A DNA stretch of 64,000 nt from JANOYJ01 sp963792485 (GCA_963792485.1 CAWBWL010000007.1:124001-188000); one strand, 5' to 3'; shown: positions 34,549 to 43,815, counted from the first letter of the stretch. The notes: generated by a model not told the origin, from the sequence alone. Made by a program: numbers and translations.

Positions 34549-36024
34549 CTAATTGGAAAGATAGGTCGCGCTGACCCGGTAGGCGATTTCCTCAAACGCC
34601 TTTTTCAGCGTCGCAGCGTCTTTGGCGTCAAAATAATGCGACTTGTCAGTGGCGCAGCTTTCAACGACGTCTTTTGCCGTCGCTGACAGGTCGGTGCCAA
34701 AAGAGATGGTGAAAATCTCGACTTCAGCGCCTTTGGCCTGATTGCAGGCTTGAAGCGTCCAGTCATTGGTCTGGCCTTGAGTGGTGGAGAAGTCGGCGTC
34801 GGAGGCCGAGATTCCGCGATGGGTTGGCGCGCCCGGCAGGTCGGCGACGGCCTGATTGTCGCCATCGGTCATGAGAACCATGATCTTGCGCAGCTTCAGA
34901 TCATGCGCTGCGGTTTTCACATCGGTGAATGGCACCTGTTTGCTAAGCGTCCGCAGGCCCCACATCACGCCTTCCGGAATGTATGTGTTGCCATTGGTCC
35001 ACAAATTATTGATGGAGGACATGACTTTGTCCTTGTCGTTGCTGAGCGTCTGCAGCTCCGCCGCGCACCAGACATTCATGATGCCGGGGAATTTTGAGGA
35101 CGGCGAGGAATCGCGCAGGTTCAAAGGCTCCTGCCGCGAGCCGACGCAGCCATGCCAGCTGCTGGCGCCGGTGGGGTAGCAGATTTCATACTGCGGGCCG
35201 TACTCGTAATCGCATTGTGTTTGCGGTACCATTGCGCCGTCAATCTTCACCAAGACCTCACGGCAATTGGATGTGCCAATGACGTTCTGCGTGTTGTAGC
35301 AAACGTTCCCCGTTGCGGCGCTGTCAGCGGGAACATCAAGCCAGGATTCATTGCGCCGCGACGTCCCGACATTGACGTACTGGGCAAACGGAACCACCGA
35401 GACGCGAGACAACGGGGCAAGGGCCGGATTGTCAAATATTGCAGACGCAAAGCCGAGCGCCGAAAATTTGAGGGCTTCAATGCGCTTCACGTCGCCCTTG
35501 GGCGGATTGAAATAGGTCCCCTCGGGATCCAGTTCGTCCGAGCTGTTGCCGGTGTAAGCCTCCATCGACTTTGTGGTGTCGAGCACCAGCGCGATTTCGA
35601 GGTTGGTGTTCTGACCAATTGTCACGGTCGAGGTGGTGGAGATTTCAACCCGGTCATGGCCGAATATGCCCATGATGAAGACCGGTGCGCTGACATGGGC
35701 GTCAATGGTGAGCTCCATGTCCTTGACTTTGATGCGCTTGATCAACGGTTCGGCTTCGGAAGCCGACTTGTTGAAATTTGCTGTCAGAAAGCCGAGAATG
35801 GTCGCATTGTCAGGCAGTTCACCGGTTTTCTTGTAGTGCTTGGCCGCAAACAGCGCCGCAGCATCATTGGCGTCGCGCAATCGCGAGCGCGTCTGGACTG
35901 CGTAGGAATAATCAATTGAAAGCCCGACTGCCGCAAGCAATGGAAGGCTGAGCAGCGACATCATGATCGCAAACTGGCCAGAGCGGTTTATTCCAAATTG
36001 ACGAACAAGCAACCGAAACGCCAT
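34549..36024 (-). CDS. TadG-like pilus assembly protein with vWA domain
   Basis: About 491 residues. The N terminus has the TadE/TadG-type segment GQFAIMMSLLSLPLLAAVGLSIDYSYA (membrane helix followed by acidic/aromatic residues), then a pilin-like domain, then a von Willebrand factor A domain (from about 150, LEIALVLDTTKSM; the MIDAS DxSxS appears as DTTKS), with inserted Cys-rich loops, ending with ATYLSN. Normally part of a tad pilus locus, but no other tad gene is visible. Start at the ATG ending at 36024 after AGGG. Confidence 0.85.
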   Translation of the reverse strand: MAFRLLVRQFGINRSGQFAIMMSLLSLPLLAAVGLSIDYSYAVQTRSRLRDANDAAALFAAKHYKKTGELPDNATILGFLTANFNKSASEAEPLIKRIKVKDMELTIDAHVSAPVFIMGIFGHDRVEISTTSTVTIGQNTNLEIALVLDTTKSMEAYTGNSSDELDPEGTYFNPPKGDVKRIEALKFSALGFASAIFDNPALAPLSRVSVVPFAQYVNVGTSRRNESWLDVPADSAATGNVCYNTQNVIGTSNCREVLVKIDGAMVPQTQCDYEYGPQYEICYPTGASSWHGCVGSRQEPLNLRDSSPSSKFPGIMNVWCAAELQTLSNDKDKVMSSINNLWTNGNTYIPEGVMWGLRTLSKQVPFTDVKTAAHDLKLRKIMVLMTDGDNQAVADLPGAPTHRGISASDADFSTTQGQTNDWTLQACNQAKGAEVEIFTISFGTDLSATAKDVVESCATDKSHYFDAKDAATLKKAFEEIAYRVSATYLSN

Positions 36025-36228
36025 GATCAGACTACCCTGCAATAACCGGCTGGAGTTTATCTCCTTGAAATGAATATTGTCTTTCCGGTTCGCGGTGATT
36101 GCCGGCCTTCATCTCAAGACTTCATCAACCAATAACGGCGCGCCGGCATTGCCTAAAATTGAGGCACTTGTTTCGCTTGCATTCATTTTGGGAAATGATT
36201 TCATGGCTTTCGTCACAGGAGCCATGCG

Positions 36229-37641
36229 TTGAACCCGTTTGACGAAATGCTGGTAGGGGAAGGCGGGGTCAGGCGGCCTTACCGCAAGTATGACACCTGG
36301 TTTTCGGGACAGGAGCAAAGCCAGCTCAGCGGCAAATCCAAAGACGCGGAACGCGCGTTCCGGCGCACGGGCATCACCTTTGCAGTCTATGGCGACGAGC
36401 AGGCGAGCGAGCGGCTGATCCCGTTCGACATCATCCCGCGCATTATTTCAGGCTCTGAATGGCGAAGGCTCGAACAGGGGATCGAGCAGCGTGTGCTGGC
36501 GATCAATGCGTTTCTGGATGACATCTATCACCGGCAGGAGATTGTGCGAGCCGGGCGCATTCCCAAAGAGCTGATCTATAATAACGAGGCGTTCGTCCCC
36601 GAGATGATCGGCTTCCGCCCGCCCGGCAATGTTTATACGCACATTATCGGCGTCGACATTGTGCGCACCGCCGAGAACCAGTTCTATGTGCTGGAGGACA
36701 ATGCCCGCACGCCATCCGGCGTCTCCTATATGCTGGAGAACCGCGAGACGATGATGCAGCTGTTTCCGGAGCTGTTTCAGCAATGCAAGGTGCGCCCGGT
36801 CGAAGACTACCCGAAGCTGCTGCGCCAGTCGCTCTCCGCCGTCAAACCGCAGAGCGCGCCGGACCGGCCGACGCTTGCAGTGCTGACGCCGGGTATCCAT
36901 AACTCCGCCTATTTCGAGCACGCGTTTCTCGCCGATCAGATGGGCGTCGAGCTTGTCGAAGGCTCGGACCTGAAAGTGATGGACGGGCACATCGCGATGC
37001 GCACCACGCAGGGCTACCGGCAGATCGATGTGCTGTACCGGCGCATAGATGACGCGTATCTCGACCCCCTCACCTTCCAGCCGGATTCGCTGCTGGGCAT
37101 TCCCGGCATCATGGATGTCTACCGCGCCGGCAATATCACCATCGCCAACGCGCCCGGCACCGGCATTGCCGACGACAAGGCGATCTATTCCTACATGCCG
37201 GAGATCGTCGAGTTCTACACCGGCCGCAAGGCGATCCTTGAAAATGTCCCGACCTGGCGCTGCGCCGAGGCGGACAGCCTCAAACATGTGCTGGAGAACA
37301 TCAAGGATCTGGTGGTGAAGGAAGTTCACGGCTCGGGCGGCTATGGCATGCTGGTGGGGCCGACCTCGACCAAAGCGGAATGTGACGCGTTCTGCCACAA
37401 GCTTCGAAACAATCCCGGCAATTACATCGCCCAGCCGACCTTGGCGCTGTCAACGACGCCGATATTCACGGACGCAGGCCTTGCGCCGCGCCACGTCGAT
37501 CTGCGCCCCTATGTGCTCGTTTCCGACCGCGTGCGGATCACGCCGGGCGGGCTGACGCGCGTGGCGCTGAAGGAAGGCTCGCTCGTGGTGAACTCAAGCC
37601 AGGGCGGCGGCACGAAAGACACCTGGGTTCTGGATGACTGA
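36229..37641 (+). CDS. Circularly permuted type 2 ATP-grasp protein (COG2308)
   Basis: First gene of the Anbu-linked cluster. ATP-grasp fold with circular permutation, probably a peptide/amide-bond ligase; the product is unknown. Typical stretches: YDTWFSGQEQ, AFVPEMIGFRPP, YVLEDNARTPSGVSYMLENRE, DVLYRRIDDAYLDPLTF, IVKEVHGSGGYGMLVGP-like (VVKEVHGSGGYGMLVGP), VHLRPYVLVSD-like (VDLRPYVLVSDRVRITPGGLTRVAL). 470 residues. TTG start at 36229, eight bases after AGGAGCC. Overlaps the next gene by eight bases. Confidence 0.92.
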   Translation: MNPFDEMLVGEGGVRRPYRKYDTWFSGQEQSQLSGKSKDAERAFRRTGITFAVYGDEQASERLIPFDIIPRIISGSEWRRLEQGIEQRVLAINAFLDDIYHRQEIVRAGRIPKELIYNNEAFVPEMIGFRPPGNVYTHIIGVDIVRTAENQFYVLEDNARTPSGVSYMLENRETMMQLFPELFQQCKVRPVEDYPKLLRQSLSAVKPQSAPDRPTLAVLTPGIHNSAYFEHAFLADQMGVELVEGSDLKVMDGHIAMRTTQGYRQIDVLYRRIDDAYLDPLTFQPDSLLGIPGIMDVYRAGNITIANAPGTGIADDKAIYSYMPEIVEFYTGRKAILENVPTWRCAEADSLKHVLENIKDLVVKEVHGSGGYGMLVGPTSTKAECDAFCHKLRNNPGNYIAQPTLALSTTPIFTDAGLAPRHVDLRPYVLVSDRVRITPGGLTRVALKEGSLVVNSSQGGGTKDTWVLDD

Positions 37642-38593
37642 CGGACATCACATGCTGCTGGGACGGATGGCGAACGGATTGTTCTGGATGCACCGCTACA
37701 TTGAGCGGGCCGAGAACATGGCGCGCCTTGTGGATGCGGGCCTGCGCATGGCGCTGACTAAAGCCTCCGGCGCGCCGGAGGAATGGTCCTCCGTGCTGAT
37801 GAGCGCCGGAGCGGATGAGGGCTTTCACGCCAAATATGATGAGTACAGCGCCGAGACGGTCGCCGATTTCATGCTGCGCGATGTCACCAACCCGTCAAGC
37901 GTCGTCTCCTGCATCAATGCAGCGCGCACCAATGCGCGCATGGTGCGCACCGCATTGACGCGCGAGACGTGGGAGAGCGTCAACGAAGCCTGGATGAATC
38001 TGCGCACGCTTTTGTCGGGGCCGCTGCTGCGCAGCGAAATGCCGGCTGCGCTTGACCGGATCAAACGCGAAACCGCGCTGATCCGCGGCGCGTTTGTCGG
38101 CACCATGCTGCGCAGCGAAAATTTCTATTTCTCACTGCTTGGCACCTATATCGAGCGCGCTGACAACACGGCGCGGATCGTCGACGTCAAATATTACGTT
38201 CTTCTGCCGTCCGTCGCCTATGTCGGCTCCTCGCTCGACAATTACCAATGGGAATCGCTGCTGCGCTCGGTCTCGGCGCACCGCTCCTACCGCTGGGTCT
38301 ATGACGCGGAGTACAAGCCCGCCAATGTCACGGATTTTCTCATCCTCAACCAGCGCATGCCGCGCTCGCTGGCGTTCTGCTACCGCAACATCGCCGACAA
38401 TCTTGGCCGGCTCGCCGATGACTACGGCGCGCGCGCCGAACCGCATGAGCTCGCCGACATCACCTTGGGGTCGCTGCAGAGCCGCACCGTGTCACAGATT
38501 ATCAACAGCGGGCTGCACGAGTTTCTGCTGGAGTTTATCGGACAGAACAACAGGATCGGAAATTCCATCGCTGAAACTTATAACTTCAACTAG
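37634..38593 (+). CDS. Alpha-E domain protein (COG2307)
   Basis: Helical protein of the alpha-E family, always found beside the permuted ATP-grasp gene and thought to work with it. Signatures: MANGLFWMHRYIERAENMARLVDAGL, SFVSCINAARTNAR-like (SVVSCINAARTNARMVR), FLGTYIERADNTARIVDVKYY-like, and AFCYRNIADNLGRLADDYG. 319 residues, overlapping the ATP-grasp stop, so co-translated. No catalytic site is known for the family. Confidence 0.92.
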   Translation: MTDGHHMLLGRMANGLFWMHRYIERAENMARLVDAGLRMALTKASGAPEEWSSVLMSAGADEGFHAKYDEYSAETVADFMLRDVTNPSSVVSCINAARTNARMVRTALTRETWESVNEAWMNLRTLLSGPLLRSEMPAALDRIKRETALIRGAFVGTMLRSENFYFSLLGTYIERADNTARIVDVKYYVLLPSVAYVGSSLDNYQWESLLRSVSAHRSYRWVYDAEYKPANVTDFLILNQRMPRSLAFCYRNIADNLGRLADDYGARAEPHELADITLGSLQSRTVSQIINSGLHEFLLEFIGQNNRIGNSIAETYNFN

Positions 38594-38611
38594 CTGATAT
38601 TTAAGAGAAAC

Positions 38612-39409
38612 ATGCTCCTCAAGATCCGCCACGTCTCGCAATATACCTACGACATCCCAGTGCCCTATGCGCTGCAGCGCATCCGTCTGACGCCGCAGAG
38701 TTCGGCGAGCCAGAAGGTGCATGACTGGCAGGTGGATTATCATGGCGCGACGCGCGAGGTGCTGTTCCGCGACGGGTTTGGCAATTTGACGGAGCTGGTG
38801 CGCAGCGAGCGCAATGCCCATGATGTGACCATCACGGTCGGCGGAACGGTAGAGACATTCGACAATGCCGGGGTTGTGGGCGAGGATCATGGCCCGACCC
38901 CGCTCTGGACCTGGCTGCGCCAGACGCCGCTGACAAGGCCGGGCCCCTCAATGCTGGCGTTATCGCAGGAATTGGACGTCGGCGCCGCGCGGCTTGAGCT
39001 CTTGCATGCGCTGCTCGACAAAGTGCATGAGAAGATACGGTTTGTGGTCGGCGCGACAGATGTGACGACAAACGCCGAGGCCGCGCTCAATGCCGGAGAA
39101 GGCGTGTGTCAGGACCATGCGCATGTGTTCGCCGGCGTGTGCCGCCAGCTTGGCATTCCGGCGCGCTACGTCTCCGGCTATCTGTTGCTTGAAGGAACCA
39201 CCGACCAGGCGGCGAGCCATGCCTGGGCCGACGCATTTGTGGACGGGATCGGCTGGGTCGGATTTGACGCGGCCAATGGCGTGAGCCCGGACGGGCGCTA
39301 TGTGCGGCTCGCCACCGGCCTTGACTATCGTGACGCCGCCCCAGTGTCAGGCATACGCCACGGATTTGGCACAGAGAGCCTTGCGGTCAATATCAATGTG
39401 GAGCAGTAA
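38612..39409 (+). CDS. Transglutaminase-like protease (COG1305)
   Basis: Papain/transglutaminase-fold protein with an N-terminal bacterial transglutaminase domain (LKIRHVSQYTYDIPVPYALQ). The catalytic Cys is in GEGVCQDHAHVFAGVCR, His in SHAWADAFV and Asp in GFDAANG. 265 residues, cytosolic. Third gene of the cluster; in the family it is presumed to hydrolyse or form amide bonds, perhaps acting against the ATP-grasp ligase. Confidence 0.92.
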   Translation: MLLKIRHVSQYTYDIPVPYALQRIRLTPQSSASQKVHDWQVDYHGATREVLFRDGFGNLTELVRSERNAHDVTITVGGTVETFDNAGVVGEDHGPTPLWTWLRQTPLTRPGPSMLALSQELDVGAARLELLHALLDKVHEKIRFVVGATDVTTNAEAALNAGEGVCQDHAHVFAGVCRQLGIPARYVSGYLLLEGTTDQAASHAWADAFVDGIGWVGFDAANGVSPDGRYVRLATGLDYRDAAPVSGIRHGFGTESLAVNINVEQ

Positions 39410-39445
39410 ACGGTCCGGGCAAATACGAGATTCGAGCGGGCTTGC

Positions 39446-40177
39446 ATGACTTATTGCGTGGGTATGAAACTGGAGGCGGGTCTGGTTTTCATGTCGGATA
39501 CCCGGACAAATGCCGGTGTCGACAACATTTCCACATTCCGCAAGATGTACACCTGGTCCCGGCCGGACGAACGCGTCATCGTGCTGATGGCCTCTGGAAA
39601 TCTGGCGACAACGCAGGCCGTGGTGAGCCTGCTGGATGAGCGGACGAAAGCGGTCGCCGACCGCCACCCGTCACTGCTCGAAACGCCGTCGATGTTTCAG
39701 ACCGCAAAGCTCGTGGGCGATACAGTGAAAGAAGTCATCAAGGGCGCGGGCACCGAAGGTCAGGACTCCGAAGGCGCATTCAACGCCTCCTTTATCTTGG
39801 GCGGTCAGATCAAGGGCACCGACCCGCGCCTGTTCCAAATTTATCCGGAAGGCAATTTCATCGAATCCTCGACCGACACGCCTTTCTTCCAGATCGGCGA
39901 GCACAAATATGGCAAGCCTATCCTCGTGCGGGCGTATGATTCAAAAATGACGTTTGCCGAAGCGGCCAAGCTGCTGTTCGTTTCGTTTGACTCTACGCTC
40001 AAGTCGAACCTGTCCGTCGGCATGCCATTTGACTTGCAGTTTTACGACAAGGACTCCTTGAATGTCGGCGCGAAGCGGCGGATCGACCGCGATGATCCGT
40101 ACTATCGGCTGATCTCGGAAGGGTGGTCGAGCGCGCTCAAAAGCGCCTTTGCGAGCTTGCCGAGCTATACGGGCTGA
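39446..40177 (+). CDS. Anbu (ancestral beta subunit) proteasome-like peptidase
   Basis: Ntn-hydrolase of the Anbu / COG3484 type, a relative of HslV and the proteasome beta subunit. The start MTYCVGMKLEAGLVFMSDTRTN places the catalytic Thr at residue 2 after Met removal, followed by Asp (SDTR) and a Lys (FRKMY) as in active family members. 243 residues. Last gene of the four-gene cluster with ATP-grasp, alpha-E and transglutaminase genes on the same strand, as reported for Anbu loci. Substrate unknown. Confidence 0.93.
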   Translation: MTYCVGMKLEAGLVFMSDTRTNAGVDNISTFRKMYTWSRPDERVIVLMASGNLATTQAVVSLLDERTKAVADRHPSLLETPSMFQTAKLVGDTVKEVIKGAGTEGQDSEGAFNASFILGGQIKGTDPRLFQIYPEGNFIESSTDTPFFQIGEHKYGKPILVRAYDSKMTFAEAAKLLFVSFDSTLKSNLSVGMPFDLQFYDKDSLNVGAKRRIDRDDPYYRLISEGWSSALKSAFASLPSYTG

Positions 40178-40249
40178 TCAACCGCGATCCCGCTTGCAAA
40201 CCCGCACAGGTTGAGGCTCACTGCAGTCCTTGGGCAAAGGGAGGGTGAA

Positions 40250-40630
40250 ATGAAACTCGGGCAATCTGCGATTATCTTGGCGGCCGGCATCTTCGCCGCA
40301 ACCGCAACGTCAGCAAAAGCGGAAGAAACCGGCTGGCTCACCGGCTACAAGGCCCTCTCGACGTTCAGGGGCCTGGAGCGGCAGGGCTTCATGCCGGTGA
40401 AAGTCCAGTGCCGGGACAGCAATAAGCGCGGCCTCAATCTTTGGGAAACCGAATACAACATCACCGTGGCGAAGAGGCCGGCGGACCGCTTCTACTACTG
40501 GGCTGTGGGCGATTCTTATGGCCGCATCAAAGTGAAGGCCGAAAAAGAGGGCTACCGGCAGGTGAGCCTCAGTCAATACACGCGCAAGAAAAGCGGTCTG
40601 ACCATACGCTGCGCCATTTGGCAGAAGTGA
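40250..40630 (+). CDS. Small exported hypothetical protein
   Basis: 126 residues with a clear signal peptide (residues 1-23, IILAAGIFAATATSAKA) and a mature domain with two cysteines (VQCRDSN and IRCAIW) that could form a disulfide. Start at the ATG 40250 after GGGAGGG; the frame is open upstream to 40211 without a site. Family not recognised. Confidence 0.7.
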   Translation: MKLGQSAIILAAGIFAATATSAKAEETGWLTGYKALSTFRGLERQGFMPVKVQCRDSNKRGLNLWETEYNITVAKRPADRFYYWAVGDSYGRIKVKAEKEGYRQVSLSQYTRKKSGLTIRCAIWQK

Positions 40631-40715
40631 GCGCCTTCACAAACATTTTCGTGAGGCGATTGACCAAAATCGCGCGGCAATTAAGTATCTGGCGAATCAC
40701 CACTGAGGGACCATC

Positions 40716-41327
40716 GTGCGGAAAACAATCTCTAGACTTTTTGTTGCCTTTGCCCTTCTCGTCCCAACCATCGCCGTCCCTGTCTCCGCGCACGCCGAAA
40801 GCGCCTTTGCCCGCTTCATTCAAGGCGGGCAGCCGCGCGCCAAGGGCGGCAAATTCGCATCGGACAACTCGCCCATTCCGCGCCAGACTGTGCGCTATGA
40901 CAAATCCGTGCCTGCGGGCACGATCATCATCGAAACCGGCGAGCGCCGCCTCTACTACACGCTCGGCAACGGCAAGGCGATCAAGTTCGCGGTCGGCGTC
41001 GGGCGCGAAGGCTTTGAATGGGCGGGCACAAACCGCATCACACGCAAGGCCGAATGGCCGGGCTGGACGCCGCCCGCCGAAATGCGCGCCCGCGTCAAGC
41101 GCGAGGAAGGCCGCATCCTGCCGGTCTATCAGCCCGGCGGTCCCGGCAACCCGCTCGGCGCCCGCGCCCTGTATATCGGCTCATCTGTCTACCGCATCCA
41201 CGGCACCAACCAGCCCTGGACGCTTGGCCGCGCCATGTCGTCAGGGTGTATCCGCATGTCGAACAATGACGTGAAGTTTTTGTACGACAAGGTGGGTATC
41301 GGCACGCGGGTGATCGTGCGGCGCTGA
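40716..41327 (+). CDS. L,D-transpeptidase (YkuD / ErfK family)
   Basis: Cysteine transpeptidase that makes 3-3 peptidoglycan cross-links or attaches proteins to peptidoglycan. Signal peptide about 1-26 (LFVAFALLVPTIAVPVSAHA); YkuD domain from about 60, with YRIHGTNQPWTLGRAMSSGCIRMSNNDV containing the catalytic HGT...SSGCIRM residues (Cys). 203 residues. GTG start at 40716 after GAGGG. Confidence 0.93.
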   Translation: MRKTISRLFVAFALLVPTIAVPVSAHAESAFARFIQGGQPRAKGGKFASDNSPIPRQTVRYDKSVPAGTIIIETGERRLYYTLGNGKAIKFAVGVGREGFEWAGTNRITRKAEWPGWTPPAEMRARVKREEGRILPVYQPGGPGNPLGARALYIGSSVYRIHGTNQPWTLGRAMSSGCIRMSNNDVKFLYDKVGIGTRVIVRR

Positions 41328-41481
41328 GAGGCGCCGCCAAGCCCGCTGTGCGGCGGTGGCCAACCACGATCTTTGACTTCCCAACCCAATGACATGCGCA
41401 ATCCGCATTGACGCCGTCGGCCAATCGGCCTGTATCTGGCGTATAGGAATCCATGCGGCAAAATGGCGAAAGGTTGGGTCA

Positions 41482-42024
41482 ATGGCGTCAACGGCAAAGA
41501 CATCCCTGCGGCAGCGAAAGCGTCCTCTTTCCGAGATAGAACAGGAAGTTCTCAAGCTTATCGAAAACAGCGAAGTGATTTCGCGGGACGTCACCCCCGA
41601 ATACAAGGCCGAGGGCGGCTTTGGCGGCGTCCTCGCAGACCGCATCACACTCTGGGCAGGTTCGTGGACGTTTATTCTGATTTTTCTGGCGGCACTGGCG
41701 GTCTGGGCGCTCTTGAATACCAAATTTCTGGGCAATCGTGCCTTTGATCCCTACCCTTTCATCTTCCTCAACCTGATGCTTTCAATGGTCGCGGCCATTC
41801 AGGCGCCCGTTATTCTCATGGCAGCAAACCGCCAGGCCGCCCGCGACCGGATCGCCGCGCGCCATGACTACGAGGTCAACCTCAAGGCAGAGATTGAAAT
41901 CATGGGTCTTCATGAGAAACTGGAGGAACTGAAGCTTCGGGAAATCGAGGAAATCAGAGCGACGGTGTTGGGACTATCGGAGGCGCTCAAGGAGATGAAC
42001 GCCAAGAGGAAAGAAGGTAGCTAA
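41482..42024 (+). CDS. DUF1003 membrane protein
   Basis: 180 residues with two membrane helices (FILIFLAALAVWALLN and FIFLNLMLSMVAAIQAPVIL) and the DUF1003 pattern NRQAARDRIAARHDYEVNLKAE. C-terminal part is a long charged helix, likely a coiled coil. Start at the ATG 41482 (the frame runs open from 41389). Role unknown; members are widespread in soil and plant bacteria. Confidence 0.88.
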   Translation: MASTAKTSLRQRKRPLSEIEQEVLKLIENSEVISRDVTPEYKAEGGFGGVLADRITLWAGSWTFILIFLAALAVWALLNTKFLGNRAFDPYPFIFLNLMLSMVAAIQAPVILMAANRQAARDRIAARHDYEVNLKAEIEIMGLHEKLEELKLREIEEIRATVLGLSEALKEMNAKRKEGS

Positions 42025-42044
42025 CCATGTTCCGGGCGCACATC

Positions 42045-42953
42045 TCAGGCTGCCGCAGCAAGTAATTTCGTCGATGCGAACTCTCGAATTGCCGCGAAGA
42101 CGTTCGCATCCGTGATGATCCGCCGGTGGCCAAGCCCGTCAAACGACTTAAGGGTGACATTGGGATTGTCCCGCGCCATGGCTTCGGCTTCCGAAAACGC
42201 CACTTCCCGGTCATCCGGCGCGTGGATCACCAGAACTTTGCCACTGAATGACTTGATTTGATTGGAGGAAACGAAATCAGAAAGCGGGCGGCCGGCGAGC
42301 TTGTGAATACTGTTTTCCATGGCTGCCTGCGCCTTCATGCCCAAGCCGAAAAAGCGCCCGACCCCGGCAAACAGATCCGGCATGGAGACAGGCGCGGAGA
42401 TCGTCACAAGTCCCGCCGGGTTAAGCGTCCGCGTTCCGGCAATCGCCCCTGTCACCGCGCTCACACCGACAGCGCCGCCAAAAGAATGGCCGATAATCAG
42501 ATCGAACGGCCCGAGCCAGTCGGCCGCCGTATTGGCGGCCTCCACGCCAAGCTTCAAATTCAGCCGCCTGCCGCTTGAGCCGCCATGGCCTGGCAGATCG
42601 AGGCCAACAACGTCCCATCCATGCGCGGTCAGATCTTCGATCATCAAAGCCATCAAATCGGTGCGCGAGCGCCAGCCATGAACGACTATTGCTTTGCCTT
42701 GTTTGGGCGCGTCCGGATTGGCGCGGAACTGGTGCGCCATGACGCAGCCGCTTGATATCTTCAGCCGGTGATGGCGCGCCTTGCGCATGATGGACGAGGC
42801 GCGCTCAATCGCCGCCTTCTCCTTGCCGCTTGGCTTGCCCGGATCGGCTGTGCGGCAGAACAGCTCGAACGCCGCGCGGCCCGCAAGGCCCGGAAACACC
42901 CGCCCGCCTTGACCCAGAAGAAATCGTGTGACCATTTGACCGGAACGAGACAT
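42045..42953 (-). CDS. Alpha/beta hydrolase
   Basis: 302 residues, single alpha/beta-hydrolase fold. Nucleophile elbow GHSFGG, oxyanion region VVHGWRSRTD, Asp (VLVIHAPDDREV) and His (GLGHRRIITD) complete the triad. An N-terminal extension of about 70 residues precedes the fold. It is read divergently from the MarR gene, with two matching palindromes in the gap, so it is probably controlled by that regulator. Substrate unknown. ATG ending at 42953. Confidence 0.85.
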   Translation of the reverse strand: MSRSGQMVTRFLLGQGGRVFPGLAGRAAFELFCRTADPGKPSGKEKAAIERASSIMRKARHHRLKISSGCVMAHQFRANPDAPKQGKAIVVHGWRSRTDLMALMIEDLTAHGWDVVGLDLPGHGGSSGRRLNLKLGVEAANTAADWLGPFDLIIGHSFGGAVGVSAVTGAIAGTRTLNPAGLVTISAPVSMPDLFAGVGRFFGLGMKAQAAMENSIHKLAGRPLSDFVSSNQIKSFSGKVLVIHAPDDREVAFSEAEAMARDNPNVTLKSFDGLGHRRIITDANVFAAIREFASTKLLAAAA

Positions 42954-42972
42954 CAGAGGCTCCTCTGGAATA

Positions 42973-43006
42973 GTTCAACAATGAACAGTATTGTTCAACC
43001 ATGAAC
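42973..43006. promoter_or_regulatory. Twin palindromic operator of the MarR regulator
   Basis: Two near-identical short palindromes, GTTCAACAATGAAC (42973-42986) and GTTCAACCATGAAC (42993-43006), lie 20 bases apart centre to centre, about two helix turns. Each is an inverted repeat GTTCA...TGAAC. The second covers the MarR start codon. Placement between divergent genes is typical of MarR self-repression. Confidence 0.75.
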
Positions 43007-43456
43007 AAAAAACAAGCCTTGCCCTGGGATAATCCACTATTCAAGAACTGGGTCGCGCTGGTGCGCGCGCACAATGCGGTCGAGCGCGCCCTCTCCCGCG
43101 CGTTGCAGCCGCTCGATCTCAAGACAGCACATCTTGATATCCTGTTGAATCTCTTCCGTTTTCCCGGCCTGTCGCAGCACGACCTCGCCCGAAAACTGCT
43201 CGTCGGCCGCTCGAACATGAGCATGCTTTTGCCACAGATAGAAAAGCGCGGGCTCTTGACGCGCACTGCAGATGCCAAGGACAAACGTGTGCTCAGGCTG
43301 GCGCTGACGGAAGCGGGGCTGGATCTCACGCGCAAGGCCATCGATATTCATGTGGCGCTGATCGAAAAGGTTATGGGTGCGTCGAGCCAGGAGGATTGCG
43401 ATGTGGTGGGCGACACGATGCTGCGCGTCGTGGATATCCTGCGGGAAACGCACTAA
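43001..43456 (+). CDS. MarR family transcriptional regulator
   Basis: Winged-helix dimer, 151 residues. Recognition helix region LSQHDLARKLLVGRSNMSMLLPQIEKRGLLTRTADAKDKRVLRLALTEAGLDL, typical of MarR proteins. ATG at 43001 overlaps the second operator palindrome. Probably represses itself and the divergent hydrolase; the inducing ligand is unknown. Its stop overlaps the convergent DUF971 gene. Confidence 0.92.
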   Translation: MNKKQALPWDNPLFKNWVALVRAHNAVERALSRALQPLDLKTAHLDILLNLFRFPGLSQHDLARKLLVGRSNMSMLLPQIEKRGLLTRTADAKDKRVLRLALTEAGLDLTRKAIDIHVALIEKVMGASSQEDCDVVGDTMLRVVDILRETH

Positions 43457-43815
43457 CCCCGGCTGAGCCCCTTTCCCGCCAGCTCATCCAGATAGCCCTG
43501 CCACATCTCCCCGCCCCGTGTGCCAAGCTCATACAGATACACCCAGGTGAATATCCCGCTGTCATGCCGGTCATCGAACACCAGCCGCACCGCGTAATTG
43601 CCGATCGGCAGAACCTGCGCGATCTTCACATGGCGCTTGCCGGGAACGGTCACCCGCTGCTCGGGCGAATGACCCTGCACTTCGGCCGAGGGCGAGAGAA
43701 CGCGCAGCATTTCGGCGGGATGGGTGAAACTCTCGCCGCTTTCAAATGTCACGGTCAGCGCGTCCTTGGTCTTAGACACGCGCAGTTCGCTTGGCCAGGG
43801 TTTGGTATCGGACAT
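43453..43815 (-). CDS. DUF971 domain protein
   Basis: 120 residues of the DUF971 / GBBH-like N-terminal family, which binds zinc or iron-sulfur related sites in some members and is often near Fe-S or molybdenum-cofactor genes. Pattern: PSELRVSKTKDALTVTFESGESF, then the conserved PIGNYAVRLVFDDRHDSGIFTWVYLYEL. Here it is divergent from moaA, 53 bases away. Confidence 0.9.
   Translation of the reverse strand: MSDTKPWPSELRVSKTKDALTVTFESGESFTHPAEMLRVLSPSAEVQGHSPEQRVTVPGKRHVKIAQVLPIGNYAVRLVFDDRHDSGIFTWVYLYELGTRGGEMWQGYLDELAGKGLSRG

Noticed and set aside
36229..40177. Anbu cluster as a new system
   Set aside because: The four-gene arrangement is already described in other bacteria; kept as a finding only because its chemistry is unsolved.
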